64,000 nt of DNA from Solimonas terrae (GCF_011067135.1 NZ_JAAMOW010000001.1:1-64000); one strand, 5' to 3'. Shown: positions 8,457 to 19,089, counted from the stretch's first letter. The notes: generated by a model not told the origin, from the letters alone. Numbers and translations are program-made.

Positions 8457-9118
8457 CAGATGCTCTCCGGCAGCGGGCGGCTTTCGAGACCGCCGGTTTC
8501 GACGATGAAGCCTGCGATCTTGTGCAGGCCGAAATTTTCCTTGAGATTGCTGAACAGGAAGGGCCGTTCGCCGCGCATTTTCTTCGCGTCGCGATCCATC
8601 ACCTCCAGCGAGGCGCCGACCAGCGGTGCCAGATCGATCTTGTTGATCACCAGCAGATCGGAGCGGGTGATGCCGGGGCCGCCCTTGCGCGGAATCTTGT
8701 CGCCGGCCGACACGTCGATCACGTAGATCGTGATGTCGGCCAGCTCGGGCGAGAAGGTCGCGGCGAGATTGTCGCCGCCGCTTTCGATGAAGATCACTTC
8801 CAGCGTCGGGAAGCGCGCGACCATGTCGTCGATCGCGGCGAGATTGATGCTGGCATCCTCGCGGATCGCCGTGTGCGGGCAGCCACCGGTCTCGACGCCC
8901 ATGATGCGGTCCGGCACCAGCGCGCCGGTGCGCGTCAGGATCTCGGCATCTTCCTTGGTGTAGATGTCGTTGGTGATCGCGGCGATGTCGTACTGATCGC
9001 GCAGCAGCTTGCACAGGCGCTCGGTCAGCGAGGTCTTGCCGGAGCCGACCGGGCCGCCGATGCCGACGCGCAGCGGCCCATGGCCGCGACGCGGTTTGTT
9101 CTGAAGTGGAAGGTTCAT
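8456..9118 (-). CDS. ureG: Urease accessory GTPase UreG
   Basis: UreG is the SIMIBI-class GTPase that delivers nickel to apo-urease in complex with UreD, UreF and UreE. The 220-residue protein has the P-loop GPVGSGKT at residues 22-29, the metal-binding CPH motif in [13 protein letters not shown], the ESGGDNL switch segment, and the guanine-specificity motif NKIDL. Length and motifs are standard. The start codon overlaps the ureF stop by four bases, so expression is coupled within ureEFGJ. Confidence 0.97.
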   Translation of the reverse strand: MNLPLQNKPRRGHGPLRVGIGGPVGSGKTSLTERLCKLLRDQYDIAAITNDIYTKEDAEILTRTGALVPDRIMGVETGGCPHTAIREDASINLAAIDDMVARFPTLEVIFIESGGDNLAATFSPELADITIYVIDVSAGDKIPRKGGPGITRSDLLVINKIDLAPLVGASLEVMDRDAKKMRGERPFLFSNLKENFGLHKIAGFIVETGGLESRPLPESI

Positions 9119-9795
9119 GAGCGGAACAACCTCGTGTACTGGGTTTCGTGTTGCATCGAAAAAAGATCGAGACGCGGTGCCGCGCTGCCGAGCTCGTCGA
9201 GCTCGCAGTTCGGTGCGCGCGCGGCGACGTCGGCGACCACCGCGGCCAGCTGCGCCGTGGCGATCTGGCCGTCGGTCTGGCCCAGCGGCACCAGGCGCAC
9301 GCCGGCCGACACCAGATTGGCGGCGAACGCGTGCAGGTAAGCGTGCAACGCCGGGGCGAGGGCGATGCCATGCGCGGCGCAGGCCAGCGCCATCACCGCC
9401 GCATGCGACAGGGGCTGCCCGCGCCGGCGTTCGGCGAACGCATCGAGCCTTGCGTGCGGCCAGGCACGGCGTGTCACTTGCAGAAAAGCCTGCCCCTGCT
9501 GGCGGCTTTCCAGTGCGGTCTCGGCGGTGCCGCGCATCGCTGCGGCAAGTTCGGCGATTTCATCGAACGCGTCATCGTCATCGGCGCTGCGCCATGCATG
9601 TGCGAACAGCACCGCGTCGATCCAGCCGCCACCGTGCCGCAGCACGGTGTCGATGTACTCGACCAGATCGTCGACATCGCGCACGTCGCCGCATTCGACA
9701 GCCCACTCCAGACCATGGCTGTAGCTGAACGCGCCGGTCGGATAACCCGGCGAGGTCCAGGCCAGCAGCTGGTAGAGCGTGGTGCCGTCACTCAT
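9115..9795 (-). CDS. ureF: Urease accessory protein UreF
   Basis: UreF bridges UreD and the UreG dimer and gates GTP hydrolysis during nickel insertion. The 226-residue, mostly helical protein shows family segments [21 protein letters not shown] at the N-terminus (given here as a position, residues 8-28), [14 protein letters not shown] mid-protein, and [10 protein letters not shown] near the C-terminus. I chose the ATG at 9795 ([11 protein letters not shown]) rather than an upstream extension that would run into ureE. The start lies directly behind the ureE stop codon. Confidence 0.95.
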   Translation of the reverse strand: MSDGTTLYQLLAWTSPGYPTGAFSYSHGLEWAVECGDVRDVDDLVEYIDTVLRHGGGWIDAVLFAHAWRSADDDDAFDEIAELAAAMRGTAETALESRQQGQAFLQVTRRAWPHARLDAFAERRRGQPLSHAAVMALACAAHGIALAPALHAYLHAFAANLVSAGVRLVPLGQTDGQIATAQLAAVVADVAARAPNCELDELGSAAPRLDLFSMQHETQYTRLFRS

Positions 9796-9796
9796 G

Positions 9797-10291
9797 TCAG
9801 TGGCCGTGATGTGCGACGAAGACGAATGACGGATCGCCCGAACCGCCATGCGCGTGCGCGCCGGCATAGGCCCCGGATTCCGGCGTGAAGGCGGCCGACA
9901 CCGCACGCGTGGTCGCGCCCAGACCGTGCAGCATCGCGACGATGACGTGGTCCTCGCGTATCAGGATGCGATCGTCGGAGAGTTGCGCCGGCAAATGGCG
10001 ATTGCCGATGTGCCAGGCCAGCCGCACGAGCGCTGCGGGACTGGTCGCCGTCACTTCGATCAATGCTTCCGGCGCGGCGACGACCAGCACGATGCGTCCG
10101 TCGTCGAGCCGCAGACCGTCGCCATCATGAATTACCGCGGCGCGCGGCAGGTCAAGCAGGAACTCGGTGCCGGCGTCGGCGGTGTAGCGGAAGCGGCGAC
10201 GATGGCGTGCGTCGTAGTCGAGGGCGATGCGATCGGCGGCGCTGGCGAGGGGCCAGGTGCCGGCGGGGAGGATGGCGTGGGCGTGGTTCAT
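9797..10291 (-). CDS. ureE: Urease nickel metallochaperone UreE
   Basis: UreE binds Ni2+ and hands it to UreG. The 164-residue protein has the N-terminal peptide-binding domain (LPRAAVIHDGDGLRLDDG) and the C-terminal metallochaperone domain (LAWHIGNRHLPAQL with the conserved His, and LHGLGA). It ends in a His-containing tail (GAHAHGG, AHHGH) that can hold extra nickel. The ATG at 10291 gives MNHAHAILPAG; longer frames upstream run through the intergenic repeat element and are not credible. ureE is cut off from ureC by about 640 bases of repeat DNA, so it may depend on a promoter inside that gap. Confidence 0.93.
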   Translation of the reverse strand: MNHAHAILPAGTWPLASAADRIALDYDARHRRRFRYTADAGTEFLLDLPRAAVIHDGDGLRLDDGRIVLVVAAPEALIEVTATSPAALVRLAWHIGNRHLPAQLSDDRILIREDHVIVAMLHGLGATTRAVSAAFTPESGAYAGAHAHGGSGDPSFVFVAHHGH

Positions 10292-10405
10292 CGTGCGACC
10301 AGCCCGGTGGCGGCGTCGACATGGCCGCGAAAGCGGCGATCCGCTTTGGTATGAGATGCGGATCGCAGCTTGATATCTGGCCTTTGGTTTCGCCCTGTCG
10401 GGCGA

Positions 10406-10871
10406 GTTCCTTTTCTTTGCTTGTCCAAAGAAAAGGAACCAAAAGAAACGACACCCTGGCTTTCGCGTCGGTGCTGCGCACCGATACCCTGCGATGCTTG
10501 CCACGCCGGCCGCCGCTGAAACTCGCGCCGCTGCGCAGCGCTCAAACAGTCAGCGACGGACAGCCCCGGCGCGTCTGTGCTTCTCGGCGCTTCGCAAAGG
10601 GGCCCGGACGTCAAAAGCGGGAACGGCCGCCCGCTGTTGCGTCTGCTTTTGACTTTCGGGGTCCCCTCAGGGCCGCACCGAGCAGCGCAGCGCGCGCAGG
10701 GGGCGGCGTGCCAGGACGGCACGCCGAGTCGCCGTCGCGGCAGGGACGCCGCGTCGGTGACGACCCCGAGCACGGGAGCAGCGCAGGCTCCGCTCGCACA
10801 GCGAGCGGTGCGGCTCTCAGGGGTATGCTTTCTCTTGCCTACTTCTCTTTGCACAAGCAAAGAGAAGTAGG
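10406..10871. repeat. Composite intergenic repeat element with two 14-bp perfect hairpins, between ureC and ureE
   Basis: The 643-base space 10292-10934 carries no credible gene. Its core is bounded by two palindromes. The first has GTTCCTTTTCTTTG (10406-10419) and its exact complement at 10426-10439 around a 6-base loop. The second has CCTACTTCTCTTTG (10838-10851) and its complement at 10858-10871, also with a 6-base loop. The two left arms share the ending CTTTG and a similar pyrimidine-rich design. A shorter inverted pair, GTCAAAAGC and GCTTTTGAC, lies between them near 10609 and 10650. The interior is very GC-rich and open in several frames, giving spurious peptides. This looks like a family of dispersed intergenic repeats rather than a gene. 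It splits the urease operon into ureDABC and ureEFGJ and may affect transcription or RNA stability. Confidence 0.8.
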
Positions 10872-10934
10872 TCGCGCCGCAGCGCGAAACAGAAGGGCCA
10901 ATCAAGTGACAGCCGTTCGTCATCAGCCAGGTAC

Positions 10935-12647
<1,713 letters not shown>

Positions 12648-12965
12648 TTATTCCTCCTCGTCCAGTGCACCCATGGTCGCGCCGCGGAAGCCGACCACGA
12701 TGCGGTTGCCGGCGTAGGGCACCAGCTGCACCTCGCGGGTCTGGCCGGGCTCGAAGCGCATGGCGGTGCCGGCGGCGATGTCGAGGCGCATGCCGCGCGC
12801 GGCGTCGCGATCGAAGATCAGCGCCGGATTGGTTTCCGAGAAGTGATAGTGGCTGCCGACCTGGATCGGACGGTCGCCGCTGTTGGCGACGCGCAGGCGC
12901 AGCGCGCGACGCCCCGCGTTGAGAGTGATATCGCCGTCTTGCGTGAGGATTTCGCCGGGGATCAT
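12648..12965 (-). CDS. ureB: Urease beta subunit
   Basis: The 105-residue UreB packs with UreA and UreC in the (ABC)3 enzyme. Family segments are clear: [16 protein letters not shown] at the start, [13 protein letters not shown] centrally and [18 protein letters not shown]. The acidic end GALDEEE leads directly into ureC with no spacing, indicating coupled translation. Nothing unusual is visible. Confidence 0.97.
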   Translation of the reverse strand: MIPGEILTQDGDITLNAGRRALRLRVANSGDRPIQVGSHYHFSETNPALIFDRDAARGMRLDIAAGTAMRFEPGQTREVQLVPYAGNRIVVGFRGATMGALDEEE

Positions 12966-12970
12966 CGGCC

Positions 12971-13273
12971 TTACCTGATGGGTTGGTGGACAGTGACGAG
13001 CTTGGTGCCGTCGGGGAAGGTCGCTTCGACCTGGATTTCGTGAATCATCTCGGCGACGCCGTCCATGACCTGTGCGCGGCCGATCACCTGTGCGCCGGCC
13101 TGCATCAGCTCGGCGACCGTGCGGCCGTCGCGCGCACCTTCGACGACGGCATCGGTGATCAGCGCAATGGCCTCCGGATGATTGAGTTTGACGCCGCGCT
13201 CGAGGCGACGGCGCGCGACGATCGCGGCCATCGCGACCAGCAGCTTGTCTTTTTCACGGGGCGTCAGATTCAC
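12971..13273 (-). CDS. ureA: Urease gamma subunit
   Basis: The 100-residue UreA is recognised by [20 protein letters not shown] at residues 3-22, then [10 protein letters not shown] and the [11 protein letters not shown] segment. The start is a GTG at 13273, preceded at about 8 bases by GAGG within the end of ureD. No ATG is available in the proper place, and longer versions would extend through ureD. It lies 14 bases after ureD and 5 bases before ureB. Confidence 0.96.
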   Translation of the reverse strand: MNLTPREKDKLLVAMAAIVARRRLERGVKLNHPEAIALITDAVVEGARDGRTVAELMQAGAQVIGRAQVMDGVAEMIHEIQVEATFPDGTKLVTVHQPIR

Positions 13274-13287
13274 GGCGGAGTCCTCGT

Positions 13288-14172
13288 TCAACAATGCCAG
13301 ACCCGCGGCAGGCGCGCCGGCAGGTCGCCGACGGCTGCGCGCAGTGTGGCGGTAATGGCGACCGTCGCCGCGCGCAGGCTCAGCGCGTCGGCGGCCAGCA
13401 GGCGCACGATCAGGATGCCGTCGATGACCGTCGCGGCCGCCTCGACCTGGTGTTCGGCGAGCAAGCGGCGCGCCATCGTCAGCTGCGACGCGGCGCGCGG
13501 GCCGACGCAGACCAGGGTCGCGCCGGCGGCGGCGCCGCCGAAACCGAAGCGGGCGGACAACAGCGGGCGCAGCTCGCCGCGCAGGTGCTGGGCGTCCGCC
13601 CAGGCCAGACGGCCGTCGCGGCGAATGCGCCAGACATCGCGCAACAGGCCGTGTTCGCAGTGCTCGTTCATCGCGCGCCGGCCGAACACGACGCTTTCCG
13701 TCGCCAGCAGGTGCGCGTCGGCGGCGATGTCGATGGTCAGCCGGCGCCGCAGCCGGGCGCGATCGAACAGGATGGTTTCCTGCGCCAGCCATTCGGCCCA
13801 GGCCAGTGTGCCGACCCGCAGCCGCACGTCGATGACGGTATCGGCTTCGTCCGCCAGCGCGCGATAGATCTTCTCGGCCGCCTGCGTGGTCAAGGTCAGC
13901 TGCGCACCGGCGCCGACCTCGGCTTCGATGCGCAGGCGATCGCCACCGGTCAGGCCGCCGCTGGTGGTCAGCAGCACGGCCTGCGTCGGTTCCGGCGCAT
14001 CGGTGTCCGGAAACAGCGCACGGCAAGGTGCGCGTTGATAGAGGTTGGACAGGCGCGTGCTGCCCTGCGCATCGCGGCGATACGCCAGGCGCAGCGCGCC
14101 ATCGACACGCTGGCGGCGCGTGCCGTGCATCTCCTCGCGGGCCAGGTGCAGCGGCGGCGGGCTCGCAGTCAT
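13288..14172 (-). CDS. ureD: Urease accessory protein UreD (UreH)
   Basis: UreD is the scaffold that binds apo-urease and recruits UreF and UreG, and it contains a route for nickel into the active site. The 294-residue protein has the family motifs [25 protein letters not shown] and [17 protein letters not shown] prefer the ATG at 14172 ([10 protein letters not shown]) over one at 14235. The longer version would make the first of two 17-bp upstream repeats part of the start codon region and adds an unlike N-terminus. ureD is the first gene of the minus-strand urease operon and is divergent from the porin gene. Confidence 0.93.
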   Translation of the reverse strand: MTASPPPLHLAREEMHGTRRQRVDGALRLAYRRDAQGSTRLSNLYQRAPCRALFPDTDAPEPTQAVLLTTSGGLTGGDRLRIEAEVGAGAQLTLTTQAAEKIYRALADEADTVIDVRLRVGTLAWAEWLAQETILFDRARLRRRLTIDIAADAHLLATESVVFGRRAMNEHCEHGLLRDVWRIRRDGRLAWADAQHLRGELRPLLSARFGFGGAAAGATLVCVGPRAASQLTMARRLLAEHQVEAAATVIDGILIVRLLAADALSLRAATVAITATLRAAVGDLPARLPRVWHC

Positions 14173-14234
14173 GTCGAAATCGTCGTTGATGCGGACATCG
14201 TCGCGATCTTCGGCGGCGGCCGCAATCGCGCACA

Positions 14235-14314
14235 TACGTCAAATACCCCATGGCGCAGTCGGCAACCGGCAGGACCGGAAGCGGGCGGCCGCGGGCCTAC
14301 GTCAAATACCCCAT
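14235..14314. promoter_or_regulatory. Two 17-bp direct repeats in the ureD/porin divergent promoter region
   Basis: TACGTCAAATACCCCAT occurs perfectly at 14235-14251 and 14298-14314. The start-to-start distance of 63 bp is close to six helical turns, so both copies face the same side of the DNA. They sit between divergent ureD and the porin-urt genes. Identical spaced sites of this kind are typical of activator or repressor operators. The obvious candidate ligand is the LuxR-type regulator encoded at 3467-4396, but this is inference. No clear sigma54 element (TGGCAC-N5-TTGC) is seen here. Confidence 0.7.
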
Positions 14315-14426
14315 ACCTCGCATCGCCGCCGCCGCCTAACTTCGATTCGCCGACACGCACGACCACTCCGGTCACAGGCATCGGCATTCGAGACGGGACT
14401 ACGCAATGGGCAAACGGGAGACGGAC

Positions 14427-15512
14427 ATGAATACGGGACCTGCGGCGCGCAATCGGCGTCGCATGATGGCGCTGGCCTGCACGCCGGCACTGATGGCAGC
14501 AACGATCGCTGCGCCGGCGTTTGCGGGTGATGTGACCTTGCCGCCGATATCGGTCGGTGCCGGTCTGCGCACCAGCTTCACGCACACCGACATCGACGGC
14601 AGCTCGCCGAAGGCCAACGACTTTTCGCTGGACAGCGCGCGCATCTACATCAGCGGCGCGGCACTGCCGTTCCTCAAGTTCAGCTTCGACACCGACTACG
14701 ACGGCGGCGACAGCAAGCTGACCGTGATCGACGCGATCGCACGCTTCGAGTTCTCGCCGACGATGAACATCTGGGCCGGCCGCTTCCTGCCACCGAGCGA
14801 CCGCGCCAACCTCAACGGTCCGTACTATTCGAATGAATGGGGCTTCGCGACCGAAGGCATCGAAGACGGCTTTCCGTTCTATGCCGCCGGCCGCGACAAC
14901 GGCGTCGCGTACTGGGGCGACTTCGGCAAGCTGAAGGTTTCGGTCGGCGGCTTCGACGTGCCGGCCACCGACGCCTCGTCGGCCGACAGCAACCACATCG
15001 TCACCGCCGGGCGCATCCAGTACGACTTCTGGGATGCCGAACCGGGCTACTACCTCAACGGCACCTACTACGGCGACAAGGACATCCTGGCGCTCGGCGT
15101 TGCCGCACAGCACGCCAACGGCGACACCGCGCTCACTGCCGACGGCCTGATGGAAAAGAAGATCGGCGGTGGTGGCGTGGTCAGCCTCGAAGGCGAATAT
15201 GCCCATTACGACGCGCCGTTCTCCGGCTATGGCTATGCCGGCCAGAAGTCCAGCGACGGCGGCTTCGGTCTCGCGGCCTACCTGTTCCCGCAGAAGATCG
15301 GCATCGGCCAGATCCAGCTGCTCGGCAAATATGCCTCGAACAGCTACGACGTGCCGGGTCCGGACGTGAAGCGCAGCACCACCGAAGGCGACATCAACTA
15401 CGTCATCAAGAGCTTCAACGCGCGCCTGAGCCTGTTCTTCATGGACGTCAACTACACGCACGCGCCGGGCGACTACACCCAGGTCGGGCTCGGTCTGCAA
15501 GTGCAGATCTGA
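14427..15512 (+). CDS. Outer-membrane porin of the urea uptake operon
   Basis: A 361-residue protein with a signal peptide (Arg-rich start, then ALMAATIAAPAFAGD) and an amphipathic beta-strand pattern throughout, ending in LGLQVQI. It resembles the OprO/OprP or FmdC-type porins that often precede urea or short-chain amide ABC transporter genes. Examples are strand segments SARIYISGAALPFLKFSFD, GRFLPPSDRANL and GGVVSLEGEYAHYD. The ATG at 14427 follows a GGGAG ribosome site at 14416-14420; an in-frame ATG at 14406 lacks one. urtA begins 32 bases downstream, so it is probably cotranscribed with the urea transporter and lets urea or amides across the outer membrane. Substrate is inferred from position. 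Confidence 0.85.
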   Translation: MNTGPAARNRRRMMALACTPALMAATIAAPAFAGDVTLPPISVGAGLRTSFTHTDIDGSSPKANDFSLDSARIYISGAALPFLKFSFDTDYDGGDSKLTVIDAIARFEFSPTMNIWAGRFLPPSDRANLNGPYYSNEWGFATEGIEDGFPFYAAGRDNGVAYWGDFGKLKVSVGGFDVPATDASSADSNHIVTAGRIQYDFWDAEPGYYLNGTYYGDKDILALGVAAQHANGDTALTADGLMEKKIGGGGVVSLEGEYAHYDAPFSGYGYAGQKSSDGGFGLAAYLFPQKIGIGQIQLLGKYASNSYDVPGPDVKRSTTEGDINYVIKSFNARLSLFFMDVNYTHAPGDYTQVGLGLQVQI

Positions 15513-15544
15513 GCCACCCCACACACCGAATACGGGAGTAATTC

Positions 15545-16840
15545 ATGCAACGCAGAAACCTGATCCGCACGATGGCTGCCGCCATCGCCGCGCCGATGCT
15601 GCTGGCTTCGAGCCTGCAGGCTTTCGCCGCCGACGACACCATCAAGGTCGGCGTGCTGCACTCGCTGTCCGGCACCATGGCGATCTCCGAGACCACGCTG
15701 AAGGACACCGTCCTGATGATGATCGACGAGCAGAACAAGAAGGGCGGCGTGCTCGGCAAGAAACTGGAGCCGGTGGTCGTCGATCCGGCCTCGAACTGGC
15801 CGCTGTTCGCCGAAAAGGCCACCGAGCTGCTCGAGAAGGACAAGGTCGCCGTCGTCTTCGGCTGCTGGACCTCGGTGTCGCGCAAGAGCGTGCTGCCGGT
15901 GTTCGAGAAGGACAACGGCCTGCTGTTCTATCCGGTGCAGTATGAAGGCGAGGAGTCTTCGAAGAACGTCTTCTACACCGGCGCCGCGCCGAACCAGCAG
16001 GCCATTCCGGCCGTCGATTACCTGATGAAGGATGTCGGCGTGAAGCGCTGGGTCCTGGAAGGCACGGACTACGTCTATCCGCGCACGACCAACAAGATTC
16101 TCGAAGCCTATCTGAAGGCCAAGGGCGTCGCCGCGGACGACATCATGATCAACTACACGCCGTTCGGTTTCTCCGACTGGCAGAGCGAGGTCGCCAAGAT
16201 CAAGACCTTCGGCTCGGCCGGCAAGAAGACCGCGGTGGTTTCGACGATCAATGGCGACGCCAACGTGCCGTTCTACAAGGAACTCGGCAACCAGAAGATC
16301 TCGGCCGAAGACATTCCGGTCGTGGCGTTCTCCGTGGGCGAAGAAGAGCTCGCTGGTCTGGACACCAAGCCGCTGGTCGGCCATCTCGCGGCCTGGAACT
16401 ACTTCGAGAGCGTGAAGTCGCCGGCCAACGACGCCTTCATCAAGCAGTGGCACGAGTTCACCAAGAACCCGAAGCGCACGACCAATGACCCGATGGAAGC
16501 CACCTACATCGGCTTCAACCTCTGGGTGAAGGCGGTCGAGAAGGCCGGCACCACCGATACCACCAAGGTCATCGCGACCCTGCCGGGTCTGGAAACGCCG
16601 AATCTGACCGGCGGCGTCGCCAAGGTCCTGCCGAACCACCACATCACCAAGCCGGTGTACATCGGCGAGATTCGCGATGACGGCCAGTTCGACGTGGTCT
16701 GGCAGACCAAGAAGGAAGTGCCGGGCGACGCCTGGTCCGACTTCCTGCCGGGCAGCAAGGATCTGGAATCGGACTGGGTGACGCTCAAGTGCGGCAACTA
16801 CAACACGAAGACCAAGAAGTGCTCGGGTCAGAACTTCTGA
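15545..16840 (+). CDS. urtA: Urea ABC transporter substrate-binding protein UrtA
   Basis: UrtA is the periplasmic urea receptor of the UrtABCDE uptake system. The 431-residue protein has a signal peptide ending SLQAFA, the type 1 binding-protein fold of the branched-chain amino acid/amide class (KVGVLHSLSGTMAISE at residues 36-51), and the UrtA-typical stretches FGCWTSVSRKSVLPVFE and YPVQYEGEESS. The C-terminus carries the family Cys pair region (LKCGNYNTKTKKC). It lies 32 bases after the porin and is followed by a strong hairpin at 16878-16905. Confidence 0.97.
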   Translation: MQRRNLIRTMAAAIAAPMLLASSLQAFAADDTIKVGVLHSLSGTMAISETTLKDTVLMMIDEQNKKGGVLGKKLEPVVVDPASNWPLFAEKATELLEKDKVAVVFGCWTSVSRKSVLPVFEKDNGLLFYPVQYEGEESSKNVFYTGAAPNQQAIPAVDYLMKDVGVKRWVLEGTDYVYPRTTNKILEAYLKAKGVAADDIMINYTPFGFSDWQSEVAKIKTFGSAGKKTAVVSTINGDANVPFYKELGNQKISAEDIPVVAFSVGEEELAGLDTKPLVGHLAAWNYFESVKSPANDAFIKQWHEFTKNPKRTTNDPMEATYIGFNLWVKAVEKAGTTDTTKVIATLPGLETPNLTGGVAKVLPNHHITKPVYIGEIRDDGQFDVVWQTKKEVPGDAWSDFLPGSKDLESDWVTLKCGNYNTKTKKCSGQNF

Positions 16841-16848
16841 AATCGGGA

Positions 16849-18588
16849 ATGACCGACTTGCTCCAAGTGGCAGTCTTGACCCCGGGCGCGACCACGCCCG
16901 GGGTCTTCCTTGGCGGACGGGGATGGCGGCGCTGGGTGGTGCTGCTCGCCACCGTTTTGCTGGTCACGGTCAACGTTCCGGCGTGGGCGCAGGACACGGC
17001 TGCCGACGAGACGCCGGCCGCAACCGGCGGGGCGCCTGCCGCCGCACCGGCCGATTTCGCGACGCTGGTCGACAGCCTGGTCGACGCCGGTTACGCCGAC
17101 AAGGACCACATCGCCGGAGAGATCGTCGAGTCCGGCAATCCGCGGGCGCGGATCGTCCTGCAGGCGCTGCTCGACGGCAAGCTGTACGCGGACGGCAACA
17201 AGCAGGTCTACATCGTCGGCGACGCGCCGGACGATGCCAGCGAACTTCCGGTCAGCGACGCCGTCAGTGGCGATGCGCATGCGCCGGTCGCCGCCGATCA
17301 GCTCGACCGGATCGGCACCAACAACGGTTTGCGCAAAGGACTCAAGGGTCTGATCGCGCAACTCAAGCTCAATGATCCGGACGCCGGCGTACGCCAGCGG
17401 GCGGTCAAGGAAATGCTGCGCGATCTCGACGAGTCGACGATCGCCGCGCTGCGCGCACGGCGCGCACATGAAGACAATGCCAGGGTGCTCGCCAAGATCG
17501 ATGTCGGCCTCGCGCTCGGCGATCTCGAAAGCAGCGACGTTGCCACGCAGCTGAGCGCGGCGAATTCGCTCTACGGCGAACTCGACGACGATGTCTACAA
17601 CCGCCTGAAGCCCCTGGCCGACGCCGGCGACGGCGATCCCCGCGTGCGCGCGGCCGCGAGCAAGGCGGTCAAGCACATCGAGTTCTGGCGCGAGATCTAC
17701 GACGGTCTGCAGACCCTGTTCTTCGGGTTGTCGCTGGGCTCCGTGCTGGTGCTGTCGGCGATCGGCCTGGCCATCACCTTCGGCGTGATGGGCGTGATCA
17801 ACATGGCGCATGGCGAGCTGATGATGCTCGGCGCGTACACCGCCTACGTCATGCAACTGCTGATGCCGAATCATCTGGCACTGTCGCTGCTGCTGTCGAT
17901 TCCCGCCGCGTTCGTCGTCTCCGGACTGATGGGCGTGGCGATCGAACGCGGCGTCGTGCGCTTTCTCTACGGTCGGCCGCTGGAAACGCTGCTCGCCACA
18001 TTCGGCCTGTCGCTGGTCCTGCAGCAGCTGGTGCGTTCGATCTTCTCGCCGCTGAACCGCTCGGTTGCCACGCCGGAATTCATGAGTGGCGTCTGGCAGC
18101 TCAACGATCTGTTCGCGCTGACCTGGAATCGCCTGTACATCGTCGTCTTCGCGCTGATCGTGTTCGCCGTCCTGCAGCTGGTGCTCAAGCGCACCTCGCT
18201 CGGCCTCAAGGTTCGCGCCGTGTCGATGAATCGTGCGATGGCGCGCGCGATGGGCGTGCGCAGCCAGTGGGTCGACGCCGCGACCTTCGGTCTGGGCTCC
18301 GGCATCGCCGGCATCGCCGGTGTCGCGCTGTCGCAGCTCACCAATGTCGGTCCCAACCTCGGTCAGTCGTACATCATCGATTCGTTCATGGTGGTCGTGT
18401 TCGGGGGCGTCGGCAATCTCTGGGGCACGCTGATCAGCGGCATGTCGCTCGGCGTCGCGAGCAAGCTGCTGGAACCCTGGGCCGGCGCGGTGATGGCGAA
18501 GATCTTCGTACTCGTCTTCCTGATCCTCTTCATTCAGCGTCGCCCCCGGGGCCTGTTCCCGCAGAAGGGCCGGGCGGCGGAGGGCTAG
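16849..18588 (+). CDS. urtB: Urea ABC transporter permease UrtB
   Basis: UrtB is one of two membrane subunits of the urea importer. It has a secretion signal (RRWVVLLATVLLVTV, ending PAWAQ), a large periplasmic helical domain at about residues 40-285 that is typical of UrtB, and then a LIV-H type permease domain (TFGVMGVINMAHGELMMLG, ending RRPRGLFPQKGR). The start is uncertain. The ATG at 16849 yields 579 residues but places a GC-rich hairpin in the coding region and gives an odd pre-signal segment. GTG codons at 16936 or 16939 would start just before the hydrophobic signal but drop its arginines. urtC is separated by an unusual 587-base spacer. Confidence 0.92.
   Translation: MTDLLQVAVLTPGATTPGVFLGGRGWRRWVVLLATVLLVTVNVPAWAQDTAADETPAATGGAPAAAPADFATLVDSLVDAGYADKDHIAGEIVESGNPRARIVLQALLDGKLYADGNKQVYIVGDAPDDASELPVSDAVSGDAHAPVAADQLDRIGTNNGLRKGLKGLIAQLKLNDPDAGVRQRAVKEMLRDLDESTIAALRARRAHEDNARVLAKIDVGLALGDLESSDVATQLSAANSLYGELDDDVYNRLKPLADAGDGDPRVRAAASKAVKHIEFWREIYDGLQTLFFGLSLGSVLVLSAIGLAITFGVMGVINMAHGELMMLGAYTAYVMQLLMPNHLALSLLLSIPAAFVVSGLMGVAIERGVVRFLYGRPLETLLATFGLSLVLQQLVRSIFSPLNRSVATPEFMSGVWQLNDLFALTWNRLYIVVFALIVFAVLQLVLKRTSLGLKVRAVSMNRAMARAMGVRSQWVDAATFGLGSGIAGIAGVALSQLTNVGPNLGQSYIIDSFMVVVFGGVGNLWGTLISGMSLGVASKLLEPWAGAVMAKIFVLVFLILFIQRRPRGLFPQKGRAAEG
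16878..16905 (+). terminator. Strong hairpin after urtA (attenuator-like)
   Basis: GACCCCGGGCG (16878-16888) pairs perfectly over 11 bases with CGCCCGGGGTC (16895-16905) around a 6-base loop, followed by a pyrimidine-rich TTCCTT rather than a full T run. It lies 37 bases after the urtA stop. Such hairpins after the binding-protein gene let urtA be made in excess over the membrane and ATPase genes. If the urtB start at 16849 is correct, the hairpin lies inside the urtB coding region. Confidence 0.65.
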
Positions 18589-18628
18589 GGCAATGAGTGC
18601 GATCCCCGAGCAGACGGTTCACGCCGTG

Positions 18629-18674
18629 CCCCCACCTCACCCAACCCTCTCCGCCCCGAGGGGCAGAGAGGGCT
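18629..18674. repeat. REP-like palindromic sequence, left border
   Basis: A CCTCACCCAACCCTCTCC-type motif with a short palindrome (CCGCCCCGAGGGGCAGAGAGGG) resembles widespread REP-like sequences of GC-rich proteobacteria. A related copy in the opposite orientation lies at 19090-19132, so the two bracket the 36-bp minisatellite. Confidence 0.6.
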
Positions 18675-18996
18675 CGATGGTGAGAGCAACCCCGATGGCT
18701 GGAATCGGTTCGATGGTGATGCCGACCCCGATGGGTGGAATCAGTTCGATGGTGACACCGACCTTGATGGGTGGAATCGGTTCGATGGTGACGCCGATCC
18801 CGATGGGTGGAATCAGTTCGATGGTGACACCGACCTTGATGGGTGAAATCGGTTCGATGGTGATGCCGACCCCGATGGGTGGACCCCGCTCGATGGTGAC
18901 ACCGACCCCGATGGGTGGAGTCAGTTCGATGGTGACTCCGACCTTGATGGGTGGAATCGGTTCGATGGTGATGCCGACCCCTATGAGTGGAATCCG
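18673..18996. repeat. 36-bp minisatellite (nine units plus a degenerate tenth) between urtB and urtC
   Basis: Nine head-to-tail 36-base units start exactly every 36 bases from 18673, each opening with YTCGATGGTGA and containing GATGGGTGG. A decayed tenth unit runs to about 19028. Units alternate between GTGATGCCGACCCC and GTGACACCGACCTT types, hinting at a 72-bp higher-order duplication. Because 36 is a multiple of three, several frames stay open on both strands. One plus-strand frame from an ATG at 18593, five bases after the urtB stop, runs to 19183 into urtC and repeats a 12-residue Met/Gly/Pro unit. A minus-strand frame gives a VGVTIELIPPIG-type repeat. I do not consider either a proven gene. 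There are no unique spacers, so it is not a CRISPR array. Confidence 0.92.
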
Positions 18997-19089
18997 ATCG
19001 ATCGTCGTGCCCGTCCCCGTGAGCGGAGCGCCGTTCAGACGCACGGTTTTGCAAATGACCACCACTGGCCGCAAGCCACCGTCCCGATT

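Noticed and set aside
10577-10870. Short frames in the ureC-ureE gap
   Set aside because: They span hairpins and GC-rich repeat sequence, show Arg/Ser/Ala-rich composition and no domain; best explained as an intergenic repeat element.
14255-14275. Sigma54-type promoter before the urea operons
   Set aside because: A TGGCGC stretch is present but the required TTGC at the correct spacing is not.
15473-16642. Long minus-strand frame opposite urtA
   Set aside because: Shadow frame; urtA on the plus strand has all family motifs and a signal peptide.
18673-19028. 36-bp repeats considered as a CRISPR array
   Set aside because: Units are directly contiguous with no unique spacers, and no cas genes are near.
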